Assembly (NCBI GenBank): GCA_031380885.1
Contig: JANMXL010000189.1
Location: 1-21,374 of the forward strand
Direction: 5' to 3'
Source: PBB1 sp031380885
GTDB lineage: Bacteria > Pseudomonadota > Gammaproteobacteria > Burkholderiales > Burkholderiaceae_C
DNA: 21,374 bases
Shown: one piece after another, positions 15,317-21,374 of the stretch
How the letters are laid out: each line of letters begins with the position of its first letter
How positions within the stretch are numbered: position 1 is the first letter of the stretch
Notes under the pieces: model-generated
Database searches by the model: none
The model's input: the letters and a program-made list of their open reading frames with translations, nothing else
Told to the model about the DNA's origin: nothing
Program-made: the position numbers and the translations under genes

Positions 15317-16252
15317 TCACCATGCCGGCGCCAGCTCGGCCAGCCCGGCGGGCGCCTGCGATTCATCGGCAAAGGTGACGATCTCGAACGCGTCTGGATC
15401 GGCCAGCACCGCGCGCACCAGCTTGCTGTTGAGCGCATGGCCCGACTTGAACGCGCTGTAGGCGCCGATCAGCGGGTGCCCGAACACATACAGGTCGCCT
15501 ATCGCGTCAAGGATCTTGTGCTTGGCGAATTCGTCGCCGTAGCGGAGCCCGCCGCTGTTGAGCACCTTGTAGTCGTCCACCACCACCACGTTGTCGAGGC
15601 TGCCGCCCAGGCCCAGGCCGCGCGAACGCATCAACTCGACGTCCTTCGTGAAGCCGAAGGTTCTCGCCCGGGCGATCTCTCGCTTGTACTGGCCCGAGCC
15701 CATGTCGAACACCACGTGCTGGCCGGTCTGGTTGACGGCCGGGTGGTCGAAGGCAATCTCGAAGGTCAGCTTGTAGCCATCGAACGGTTCGAGCCGCGCC
15801 CATTTCAGGCTGGCGCCCTCGCCTTCACGCACCTCCACCGCCTTGCGCACGCGCAGAAAGCGCTTGGGTGCATCCTGCAACACGATGCCGGCGCTTTGCA
15901 GCAGGAACACGAACGACGCCGCAGAGCCATCGAGGATGGGCACCTCTTCTGCGGTGATGTCGACAATCAGGTTGTCGATGCCGAGGCCCGCACACGCCGA
16001 CAGCAGGTGCTCCACGGTGTTGACCTTCGGCGCACCCGGGTCACCGCCTGGCGACAGTGCGGTGGCCATGCGGGTGTCGCACACCGAGCCGGGACGCACC
16101 GGAATGCCCACCGGCTGCGGCAGATCGACGCGCCGGAACACGACCCCACTGTCGGGCGGCGCCGGTCGCAAGGTCATTTCGACCCGTTGCCCACCGTGCA
16201 CACCAACGCCGACCGCGCGGGTCAGGGATTTGAGGGTGCGCTGCGCCAACAT
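15317..16252 (-). CDS. lpxC: UDP-3-O-acyl-N-acetylglucosamine deacetylase
   Basis: Zinc enzyme catalysing the committed step of lipid A synthesis; cytosolic, essential in most Gram-negatives. 311 residues against 305 in E. coli. The zinc-binding residues are in place: the His of TVEHLLSA in the first domain, and the His and Asp of FAKHKILDAIGD in the second. Also present are the catalytic Glu-containing VEHLLSACAGLGIDN region, EVPILDGSAASF, and RARTFGF with GLGLGGSLDN. It starts at an ATG (16250-16252) with no obvious Shine-Dalgarno sequence. In the dcw order of proteobacteria it follows ftsZ directly, but here a DUF535 gene on the opposite strand separates them, so lpxC must have its own promoter or a long read-through transcript. 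Confidence 0.96.
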   Translation of the reverse strand: MLAQRTLKSLTRAVGVGVHGGQRVEMTLRPAPPDSGVVFRRVDLPQPVGIPVRPGSVCDTRMATALSPGGDPGAPKVNTVEHLLSACAGLGIDNLIVDITAEEVPILDGSAASFVFLLQSAGIVLQDAPKRFLRVRKAVEVREGEGASLKWARLEPFDGYKLTFEIAFDHPAVNQTGQHVVFDMGSGQYKREIARARTFGFTKDVELMRSRGLGLGGSLDNVVVVDDYKVLNSGGLRYGDEFAKHKILDAIGDLYVFGHPLIGAYSAFKSGHALNSKLVRAVLADPDAFEIVTFADESQAPAGLAELAPAW

Positions 16253-16267
16253 GGGGTGATCATACGG

Positions 16268-16297
16268 ACCGGATCAACGACGGACGCGGCATCCGGT
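16268..16297. repeat. 7-bp perfect inverted repeat in the lpxC / DUF535 divergent intergenic region
   Basis: ACCGGAT (16268-16274) and its complement ATCCGGT (16291-16297), separated by 16 nt. The arms lie 16 bp upstream of the lpxC start and about 94 bp upstream of the DUF535 start. The arrangement could be an operator for a dimeric regulator, or chance in GC-rich DNA. Confidence 0.35.
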
Positions 16298-16374
16298 GGG
16301 TGTCTGGGAATCCGCGCTGGCGTTCTTTTCGTTACCACTTCGCGGTGCCGTTCAATCCTCCGCATGTCCGGGCC

Positions 16375-16402
16375 TTGCTGGACGCGGGATATGTTTTATG
16401 CT
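16375..16402 (+). promoter_or_regulatory. Possible sigma-70 promoter for the DUF535 gene
   Basis: TTGCTG (16375-16380), a 16-nt spacer, and TATGCT (16397-16402) in the least GC-rich part of the window. If this is the real promoter, transcription would start near 16409, after the ATG at 16391, and the protein would begin at the ATG at 16448 instead. Agreement with consensus is moderate only. Confidence 0.25.
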
Positions 16403-17377
16403 TTCAGACAACCGTATCGGGCTTTCATCGAATCATCTGTCGTGCGCATGCTCCTGACCGCACTTGTGGTGTCCTGCATCAATGACGCACGATCGTCAGC
16501 GTGGTTGGCTGCGTCCACGGATTTCCTAGGTCCATTGCGCGGGCTTCTGTACCCCACGCTGTCGATGCGAACCGTTCAGCTGTTCAGCCTGCGTCAGCAA
16601 GAACTTGGCCTGAAAAAGGCGGACTTCTTCCACCATCTTCGGCACCAGTTCTATTTGTCCAAGCGCCTGTCCACCCGGCAGCGCCTCGAAGTCGCCCTGC
16701 ACCATCACGACTATGAGTTCAGTCGCTATTCAGACGCTTACCGGGCGCAGGTGTACCGAAATTCGGGGTTGATCCTGTGGCAGGCGGACGTCGACGGCAC
16801 GCATTTCTGCATTCGCCTGACCGCCAGCCGAGACTTGTCGTGGGAAGGGGATCTCAGCGTCGTTCTTCACGCCGATGGCGCGCGGCTGTGCACCATGTCG
16901 TTCACCTACGTCGACGCCAGTCTGTTCGGCGCCGGGTCGGGACCGATGATGTTCGTCACCCGCAATCAATCAGACCCCCACAGGCCCGAACAGCAGCTGT
17001 TTCGCCAGAGTTTCCGGCACTCCATGCCGCCTTATTTCTGCCTCGCCGCCGTCTTCGCCATTGCCCAGGCAAACGGCATGGACAGCATTGCAGCGGTTCG
17101 GCACCAGGCGCAGATCGCCTGCACCCCCGACAACGAGGCGGTGCTGAAAAACTCCTACGACGAGTTCTGGCGCGCCTTCCGGGCCACGGAACTCGATGCG
17201 CAATCGTTTGTGCTGCCCGTGCCGATGATGCTGACGCCCCTGTCGGAGATCAAGGCGAAACACCGTGGACGCGCCGTGGAGCGCCGCAAGGCATGGTCTG
17301 AAGTCAGCCTCAGCACCGGTGCGGTGATGGCCGAGCTTCGGACTGCATCCTCCGAGAGTCCCGGCGTTTCCAGCTGA
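16391..17377 (+). CDS. VirK/YbjX family protein (DUF535)
   Basis: About 328 residues. The domain runs from around residue 30 to 300, with family-like blocks such as RLSTRQRLEVALHHHDYE, the DLSWEGDLSVVL strand, LCTMSFTYVD and the C-terminal MMLTPLSEIKAKHRGRAVERR. Homologues include Shigella VirK and E. coli YbjX, linked to virulence, envelope and antimicrobial-peptide phenotypes; the biochemistry is not settled. The reading frame stays open far upstream across lpxC, but that part is an antisense artefact. Plausible starts are ATGs at 16364, 16391 and 16448; 16391 is chosen without strong ribosome-site support. The gene sits on the plus strand between ftsZ and lpxC, breaking a usually contiguous minus-strand cluster, and its 5' end is less GC-rich than its neighbours. 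Both hint at acquisition. Confidence 0.85.
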   Translation: MFYAFRQPYRAFIESSVVRMLLTALVVSCINDARSSAWLAASTDFLGPLRGLLYPTLSMRTVQLFSLRQQELGLKKADFFHHLRHQFYLSKRLSTRQRLEVALHHHDYEFSRYSDAYRAQVYRNSGLILWQADVDGTHFCIRLTASRDLSWEGDLSVVLHADGARLCTMSFTYVDASLFGAGSGPMMFVTRNQSDPHRPEQQLFRQSFRHSMPPYFCLAAVFAIAQANGMDSIAAVRHQAQIACTPDNEAVLKNSYDEFWRAFRATELDAQSFVLPVPMMLTPLSEIKAKHRGRAVERRKAWSEVSLSTGAVMAELRTASSESPGVSS

Positions 17378-17380
17378 CGA

Positions 17381-17402
17381 CGGGCCCGGTCTTCGCGGCC
17401 CG
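17381..17402. terminator. Hairpin between convergent DUF535 and ftsZ genes, possible bidirectional terminator
   Basis: CGGGCC (17381-17386) pairs with GGCCCG (17397-17402), enclosing a 10-nt loop. It lies in the 33-bp gap between the two converging stop codons. There is no T-run on either side, so the strength as an intrinsic terminator is uncertain; the position is its best support. Confidence 0.35.
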
Positions 17403-17410
17403 CTCTGCGT

Positions 17411-18625
17411 TCAATCGGCTTGCTTGCGCAGGAAAGCCGGGATCTCGATCTCGTCCATGCCATTGCTGGCCAGCGCGTCCACCTTGGCCGCGGCCGTGCG
17501 GGTGCGCCAGACGCTCGGCGTGTTCATCCCGCCGTAGTCGGGGCCGGCCGGGGTGCCCATCATCGCGCCCACCGTGTGGCCGACCGCGTTGCTCAGAATC
17601 GGCAGGTCGTCCGTGCCGGTGCGCCGCATGGGCGCGCTGTGCACCACCTTGATCGGCTCGTGCTGGCGGCGCGCCGGGCTCAGGCCGGTGGCGATCACCG
17701 TCACGCGCAGCTGGTCGCCCAGGCTTTCGTCATAGACGGTGCCGAAGATCACATGTGCATCCTCGGCCGCATAACGGCGGATGGTGTTCATCGCGTTCTT
17801 GCTTTCCGACAGCTTCAGCGTGCTGCGGTTGGCAGCGATCAGCACCAGCACGCCCTTGGCGCCCGACAGGTCGATGCCTTCGAGCAACGGGCAGGCCACC
17901 GCCGCATCGGCCGCCTTGGTCGCGCGGTCGGGGCCGCCGGCCTGGGCCGTGCCCATCATCGCCTTGCCTGGCTCGCTCATCACCGTCTTCACGTCTTCGA
18001 AGTCGACGTTGACCATGCCGTGCATGTGAATGATGTCGCTGATGCCGCCGACCGCGTTCTTCAGCACGTCGTTGGCCTCGGCGAACGCCTGGTCCTGCGT
18101 GATGTCGTCACCCAGCACCTCGAGCAGCTTCTCGTTGAGCACGACGATCAGCGAGTCGACGTTGGCTTCGAGTTCGGCCAGACCGACATCGGCCATCTTC
18201 ATGCGGCGGTTGCCCTCGAAGTCGAAGGGCTTGGTCACCACGCCGACGGTGAGGATGCCCATCTCCTTCGCGATGCGGGCAATCACCGGCGCCGCGCCGG
18301 TGCCGGTGCCACCCCCCATGCCCGCCGTGATGAACAACATGTTCGAGCCGCTGATGGCAGTGCGAATGCGTTCTTCGGCCTCCAGCGCCGCCGCCTTGCC
18401 GACATCGGGCTTGGCACCGGCGCCGAGGCCGCTGCTGCCGAGCTGGATCAGCTGGTGCGCACCGGAGCGGTTGAGCGCTTGCGCATCGGTGTTGGCACAG
18501 ACGAACTCCACGCCTTGCACGCCCTGCGTGATCATGTGCTCGACGGCGTTGCCGCCGCCGCCGCCGACGCCGATCACCTTGATTTGCGTGCCGAGGTCAA
18601 ATTCTTCGATCATTTCGATGGCCAT
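17411..18625 (-). CDS. ftsZ: Cell division GTPase FtsZ
   Basis: Tubulin homologue that polymerises into the Z ring at mid-cell and recruits the divisome. 404 residues (E. coli 383). Nucleotide-binding elements are clear: GVGGGGGNAVEHM (19-31), the tubulin signature GGGTGTGAAP (104-113) and the T7-loop region NVDFEDVKTVM with the catalytic Asp. A variable linker precedes the conserved C-terminal peptide EIPAFLRKQAD, which binds FtsA and ZipA-type partners. A GGAGA ribosome site lies 5 nt before the ATG. The 202-bp gap from ftsA is longer than the other gaps in the cluster and may contain an ftsZ promoter, as is known for other proteobacteria; I could not fix one in the sequence. Confidence 0.98.
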   Translation of the reverse strand: MAIEMIEEFDLGTQIKVIGVGGGGGNAVEHMITQGVQGVEFVCANTDAQALNRSGAHQLIQLGSSGLGAGAKPDVGKAAALEAEERIRTAISGSNMLFITAGMGGGTGTGAAPVIARIAKEMGILTVGVVTKPFDFEGNRRMKMADVGLAELEANVDSLIVVLNEKLLEVLGDDITQDQAFAEANDVLKNAVGGISDIIHMHGMVNVDFEDVKTVMSEPGKAMMGTAQAGGPDRATKAADAAVACPLLEGIDLSGAKGVLVLIAANRSTLKLSESKNAMNTIRRYAAEDAHVIFGTVYDESLGDQLRVTVIATGLSPARRQHEPIKVVHSAPMRRTGTDDLPILSNAVGHTVGAMMGTPAGPDYGGMNTPSVWRTRTAAAKVDALASNGMDEIEIPAFLRKQAD

Positions 18626-18630
18626 GTGGT

Positions 18631-18635
18631 TCTCC
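18631..18635 (-). promoter_or_regulatory. Ribosome binding site of ftsZ
   Basis: GGAGA on the minus strand, 5 nt before the ATG at 18625. It fixes the ftsZ start at MAIEMIEEFD. Confidence 0.65.
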
Positions 18636-18827
18636 AGTGCTGTGGTGCAGTTGCCGTTGAGGGGTTCAGTTTTTTGGGTCTAGCCGGGTCTTCGTTGTTC
18701 GCTGCAGTGATCCGGGCCGAGGCCGTTGTCCGCAGTCTTCGTTTTCAGGAAACCAGGGGGTGCGCGGGGGTGCCCGCAGGGCGCCGCGCGGATGTTGTGG
18801 TCGGTGCTCGGGGTCATGGTGGTCAAC

Positions 18828-20057
18828 TCAAAAATTGCCGAGGAACCAGTCGCGGGCACGGCCGAGCACCGTCTTCACCGAGCCGGCTTGCTGCGCCGCG
18901 CGCAGGCCGCGCGAACGCGCCAGCCGGCCTTCTTCGAGCAGGCCCATCACGGTCGCCGAGCGGGTGTTGGCCATCATGTCGTGCAGCGCGCCGTGGTACA
19001 GCGGGATGCCCTTGCGCACCGGTTTCAGGAAGATGTCCTCGCCGAGCTCGACCATGCCCGGCATCACCGCCGCGCCGCCGCAGATCACGATGCCCGAGGA
19101 CAACAGCTCCTCGTAACCAGACTCGCGGATCACCTGGTGCACCAGCGAATAGATCTCTTCGATGCGCGGCTCGATCACACCGGCCAGCGCCTGGCGGCTC
19201 AGCATGCGCGGCGGGCGGTCGCCGAGGCCGGGCACTTCGAGCTGGTCGCTCGGGTCGGCCAGCAGCTGCTTGGCCACGCCGTATTCGACCTTGATCTCTT
19301 CCGCGTCCTTGGTCGGCGTGCGCAGCGCCATCGCGATGTCGCTCGTGATCAGGTCACCGGCGATCGGGATCACCGCGGTGTGGCGGATCGCACCGCCGGT
19401 GAAGATCGCCACGTCGGTGGTGCCAGCACCGATGTCGACGAGGGCCACACCCAGGTCCTTCTCGTCTTCGGTCAGCACCGCATGGCTGCTGGCGCTGGGG
19501 TTGAGCACCAGCATGTCGACCTCGAGGCCGCAGCGGCGCACGCACTTGATGATGTTCTCGGCCGCGCTTTGTGCGCCGGTGACGATGTGCACCTTGACTT
19601 CGAGCCGGCCGCCGCTCATGCCGATCGGCTCCTTGACCTCGTGGCCGTCGATGACGAACTCCTGCGGTTCAACGAGCAGCAGACGCTGGTCGTTCGGGAT
19701 GTTGATCGCCTTCGCGGTCTCGACGACGCGAGCCACATCGACCGGCGTCACTTCCTTGTCGCGCACGATCACCATGCCGGTGCTGTTCTGGCCGCGGATG
19801 TGGCTGCCGGTGATGCCGGTGTAGACGTGCGTGATCTTGCAGTCGGCCATCATCTCGGCTTCTTTCAGCGCCTGCTGGATGCTCTGCACGGTCGCGTCGA
19901 TGTTCACGACCACACCGCGCTTGAGCCCGTGCGCCGGCGCGCTGCCGAGACCGGCCACGCGCAACTCGCCGTCGGGCAGCATCTCGGCCACGACCACCAT
20001 CACCTTTGCGGTGCCGATGTCGAGCCCGACCACCAGATCTTTCAGTTCCTTGGCCAT
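18828..20057 (-). CDS. ftsA: Cell division protein FtsA
   Basis: Actin-like ATPase that tethers FtsZ filaments to the inner membrane. 409 residues (E. coli 420). The actin-fold motifs are visible: the phosphate-1 loop LVVGLDIGTAKV (about 8-19), the phosphate-2 loop VDIGAGTTDVAIF and the adenosine motif IVICGGAAVMPGM. The family-specific 1C subdomain includes GLKRGVVVNID and the THVYTGITGSHI stretch. The extreme C-terminus, GRARDWFLGNF, is the amphipathic membrane-targeting helix. An AGAGGA ribosome site stands 4 nt before the ATG. It begins 13 bp after the ftsQ stop, so the two genes are translationally close and certainly in one operon. Confidence 0.98.
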   Translation of the reverse strand: MAKELKDLVVGLDIGTAKVMVVVAEMLPDGELRVAGLGSAPAHGLKRGVVVNIDATVQSIQQALKEAEMMADCKITHVYTGITGSHIRGQNSTGMVIVRDKEVTPVDVARVVETAKAINIPNDQRLLLVEPQEFVIDGHEVKEPIGMSGGRLEVKVHIVTGAQSAAENIIKCVRRCGLEVDMLVLNPSASSHAVLTEDEKDLGVALVDIGAGTTDVAIFTGGAIRHTAVIPIAGDLITSDIAMALRTPTKDAEEIKVEYGVAKQLLADPSDQLEVPGLGDRPPRMLSRQALAGVIEPRIEEIYSLVHQVIRESGYEELLSSGIVICGGAAVMPGMVELGEDIFLKPVRKGIPLYHGALHDMMANTRSATVMGLLEEGRLARSRGLRAAQQAGSVKTVLGRARDWFLGNF

Positions 20058-20061
20058 CCGT

Positions 20062-20067
20062 TCCTCT
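20062..20067 (-). promoter_or_regulatory. Ribosome binding site of ftsA
   Basis: AGAGGA on the minus strand, 4 nt before the ATG at 20057, in the 13-bp gap after the ftsQ stop codon. Confidence 0.6.
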
Positions 20068-20070
20068 CGC

Positions 20071-20904
20071 TCAATTCCTGTTCACAGGGCCGGGGGCGGC
20101 CACCGTCGTGATGCCCCGCAGCCGCAAGGCATAACCGTCACGGTGGCGCAGGTCGGCATAGACCACCGGCGCCTGAAACTGCTGCGTCATCTGCGTCACC
20201 GTGGCGACAAAACGATCGGCGCGCGCCAGCACCTCGTCATCGCGGCCCCGGCCGAGTTGGACCGTGGCGCCGCTGTCGAGCTCGATCGCCCACGACGCAC
20301 GGCCCGACAGCCGCAGCGTGTCGATGTGGCTGCCCAGCCGGCCAAACACCGGCTGCAGGCGCGTCAGCATGCCCAGCATCGCAGCCGAGCTGCCGGCGGG
20401 CCCTTCGAGCGTGGGCAGGCTGTCGCCTTCCACATCGCCGACATTCGCCTCGAACACCTCGCCCTGCGTGTTGACGAGCTGCTCGGCCGTGCCGTTGTCG
20501 TCGGCCTCACGCCACAGCGCGACCGGCCGGTGCTCTTCCAGCCGCACTGCAAGCCGGTTCGGCCACACGCGTTGCACCACCGCCTGGCGCACCCAAGGCA
20601 CCGTTTCGAAGGCGCGGCGCGCGGCCTGCAGGTCGATGGTGAAGAAGTTGCCGCGCAGCTGCGGCACCGCGTTGACGCGGATCGTCGCCACACTGTTGCG
20701 CTTCAGGTCGCCGTCGATGTGGATCGCACGCAGCGCGAACACCGGCTGGCGGGTCAGCAGGTGCAGCGCCAGCACGGCGAGCACCAGCGCCGCCAGCGCA
20801 TACAAGCCGTTCGCGGTCAAGCGCATCCAGCGCACATCGGCCGGCAGCGCGTCGCGGGTGGGCCGCGCGGCGGTCGGTGGGCGAATGAAGGTGGTGCTGG
20901 CCAT
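20071..20904 (-). CDS. ftsQ: Cell division protein FtsQ
   Basis: Bitopic inner-membrane divisome protein that links the early cytoplasmic ring to the FtsL/FtsB/FtsW/FtsI synthase complex. 277 residues (E. coli 276). A short basic cytoplasmic tail (1-29) precedes one membrane helix (about 31-50). Then comes the periplasmic POTRA domain, beginning FALRAIHIDGDLKRNS and including NFFTIDLQAARRAFETVPWVRQAVVQRVWPNRLAVRLEEHRPVA as successive blocks; the PWV-x-x-A-x-V-x-R-x-WP pattern is diagnostic. The beta domain follows, with LVNTQGEVF. The C-terminal tail is Pro/Gly-rich. It starts 16 bp after the ddlB stop and is followed 13 bp later by ftsA. Confidence 0.95.
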   Translation of the reverse strand: MASTTFIRPPTAARPTRDALPADVRWMRLTANGLYALAALVLAVLALHLLTRQPVFALRAIHIDGDLKRNSVATIRVNAVPQLRGNFFTIDLQAARRAFETVPWVRQAVVQRVWPNRLAVRLEEHRPVALWREADDNGTAEQLVNTQGEVFEANVGDVEGDSLPTLEGPAGSSAAMLGMLTRLQPVFGRLGSHIDTLRLSGRASWAIELDSGATVQLGRGRDDEVLARADRFVATVTQMTQQFQAPVVYADLRHRDGYALRLRGITTVAAPGPVNRN

Positions 20905-20920
20905 CGTTCGGTACGGCGGG

Positions 20921-21374
20921 TCAGGTCGCAGGGGCCGAGGTCGCCAACACCACCGCAGGCTGCACGTCGAGGCGCGCCTGGCTGGCGATCAGCAAGCACA
21001 GCTGCGGGTAGTCCATGCCCATCGCGCGCGCCGACATCGGCACCAGCGAATGCGTCGTCATGCCGGGCGAGGTGTTCATCTCCAGCAGGAAGGGCTGGTG
21101 GTCGGACGCGCGGATCATCAGGTCGGCACGTCCCCAGCCGCGGCAGCCGAGCGCACGGTACGACGCCACCGCCAGGCGCTGGATCTCGCGTTCCTCGGCC
21201 TCGGGCAGTCCACTCGGGCACAGGTACTGGACGACATCGGTGAAGTACTTGTTCTGGTAGTCGTAGGCGCCGTCGGGCGCGCGGATGCGGATCACCGGCA
21301 GCGCGTGCGCGTTGGCGCCTTCGCCCAGCACCGGGCAAGTGACTTCTTCACCGGTGATGAATTCCTCGCACAGC
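20921..21374 (-). CDS. ddlB: D-alanine--D-alanine ligase, C-terminal part (5' end outside window)
   Basis: ATP-grasp ligase that makes the D-Ala-D-Ala dipeptide for peptidoglycan stems. About 150 codons of the C-terminal half are visible; the frame is open to the window edge, so the Met-like codon near 21331 is internal and not a start. Recognisable blocks are CEEFITGEEVTCPVLG, ALPVIRI, YDYQNKYF, GWGRADLMIR and FLLEMNTSPGMTTHSLVPMSARAMG. The last contains the metal-binding Glu and Asn and the substrate-loop residues of Ddl. The C-terminus carries a short Ala/Val-rich tail beyond the usual end (about residues QPAVVLATSAPAT). Its place directly before ftsQ identifies it as the ddlB copy of the division cluster. 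Confidence 0.95.
   Translation of the reverse strand, partial: LCEEFITGEEVTCPVLGEGANAHALPVIRIRAPDGAYDYQNKYFTDVVQYLCPSGLPEAEEREIQRLAVASYRALGCRGWGRADLMIRASDHQPFLLEMNTSPGMTTHSLVPMSARAMGMDYPQLCLLIASQARLDVQPAVVLATSAPAT

Noticed and set aside
15302..16390. Upstream extension of the DUF535 reading frame across lpxC (a 691-codon open frame on plus)
   Set aside because: The first two thirds are antisense to lpxC and show no DUF535 similarity. Long antisense frames are expected in GC-rich coding DNA; the true start is near 16391.
18680..18817. Possible 45-codon minus-strand ORF (starting ATGACCCCGAGC) in the ftsA-ftsZ gap
   Set aside because: No ribosome site, no recognisable motif and Pro/Arg-rich chance-like composition; not reported as a gene.
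17420..20111. Very long plus-strand open frames opposite ftsZ and ftsA (624 and 461 codons)
   Set aside because: They mirror highly conserved essential genes on minus, and their translations are His/Arg/Gly-rich low-complexity shadow sequence without recognisable domains.
15060..20904. CRISPR arrays, tRNA genes or transposon ends in the intergenic gaps
   Set aside because: No spaced direct repeats, cloverleaf-like sequence or transposase fragment could be seen; the gaps are short.

Overview
This 21.4 kb window is high-GC (roughly two thirds G+C by eye), densely coding chromosomal DNA. Protein content and gene order point to a betaproteobacterium of the order Burkholderiales, probably near the Rubrivivax/Leptothrix/Methylibium-type lineages. 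The grounds are a rubredoxin-pilG-pilH-pilI-pilJ-chpA cluster divergent from thiD-hemL, mpl, and a ddlB-ftsQ-ftsA-ftsZ-lpxC division cluster. The genus is an inference. I saw no rRNA, tRNA, CRISPR array, insertion sequence or prophage gene. No stretch over 300 bases lacks a gene; the longest gap is the 202 bp between ftsA and ftsZ.

Layout. 1-789 (+): C-terminal part of a class I DNA photolyase, cut by the window edge. 786-11003 (-): a chemosensory operon of the type IV pilus (Chp/Pil) class, read right to left as rubredoxin, PilG, PilH, PilI, PilJ, ChpA (a 2026-residue hybrid kinase) and a GGDEF protein. 11167-14923 (+): a divergent ThiD-like kinase, HemL (glutamate-1-semialdehyde aminotransferase) and Mpl (murein tripeptide ligase), followed at 14931-15059 by what looks like the last 42 codons of a lost YqiA-type esterase. 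15060-21374 (-): a small two-helix membrane protein, lpxC, ftsZ, ftsA, ftsQ and the 3' part of ddlB. This block is interrupted at 16391-17377 by an opposite-strand VirK/YbjX (DUF535) gene.

How the genes work together. PilJ (receptor), PilI (CheW-like coupler), ChpA (CheA-like kinase) and PilG/PilH (CheY-like outputs) form a complete signalling core of the kind that governs twitching motility and surface responses. The terminal GGDEF protein suggests a c-di-GMP branch. Two features set this copy apart: PilJ has two membrane helices joined by only about nine residues, so it lacks the usual periplasmic sensor domain, and there is no pilK methyltransferase or chpB methylesterase gene in the cluster. 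Mpl, LpxC, DdlB and FtsQAZ all serve envelope synthesis or division.

The observations most worth a second look are the sensorless PilJ, the GSEEF-type GGDEF protein behind chpA, the ThiD-like kinase whose catalytic Cys position is Asp, the decayed YqiA tail after mpl, and the DUF535 gene inserted between ftsZ and lpxC.
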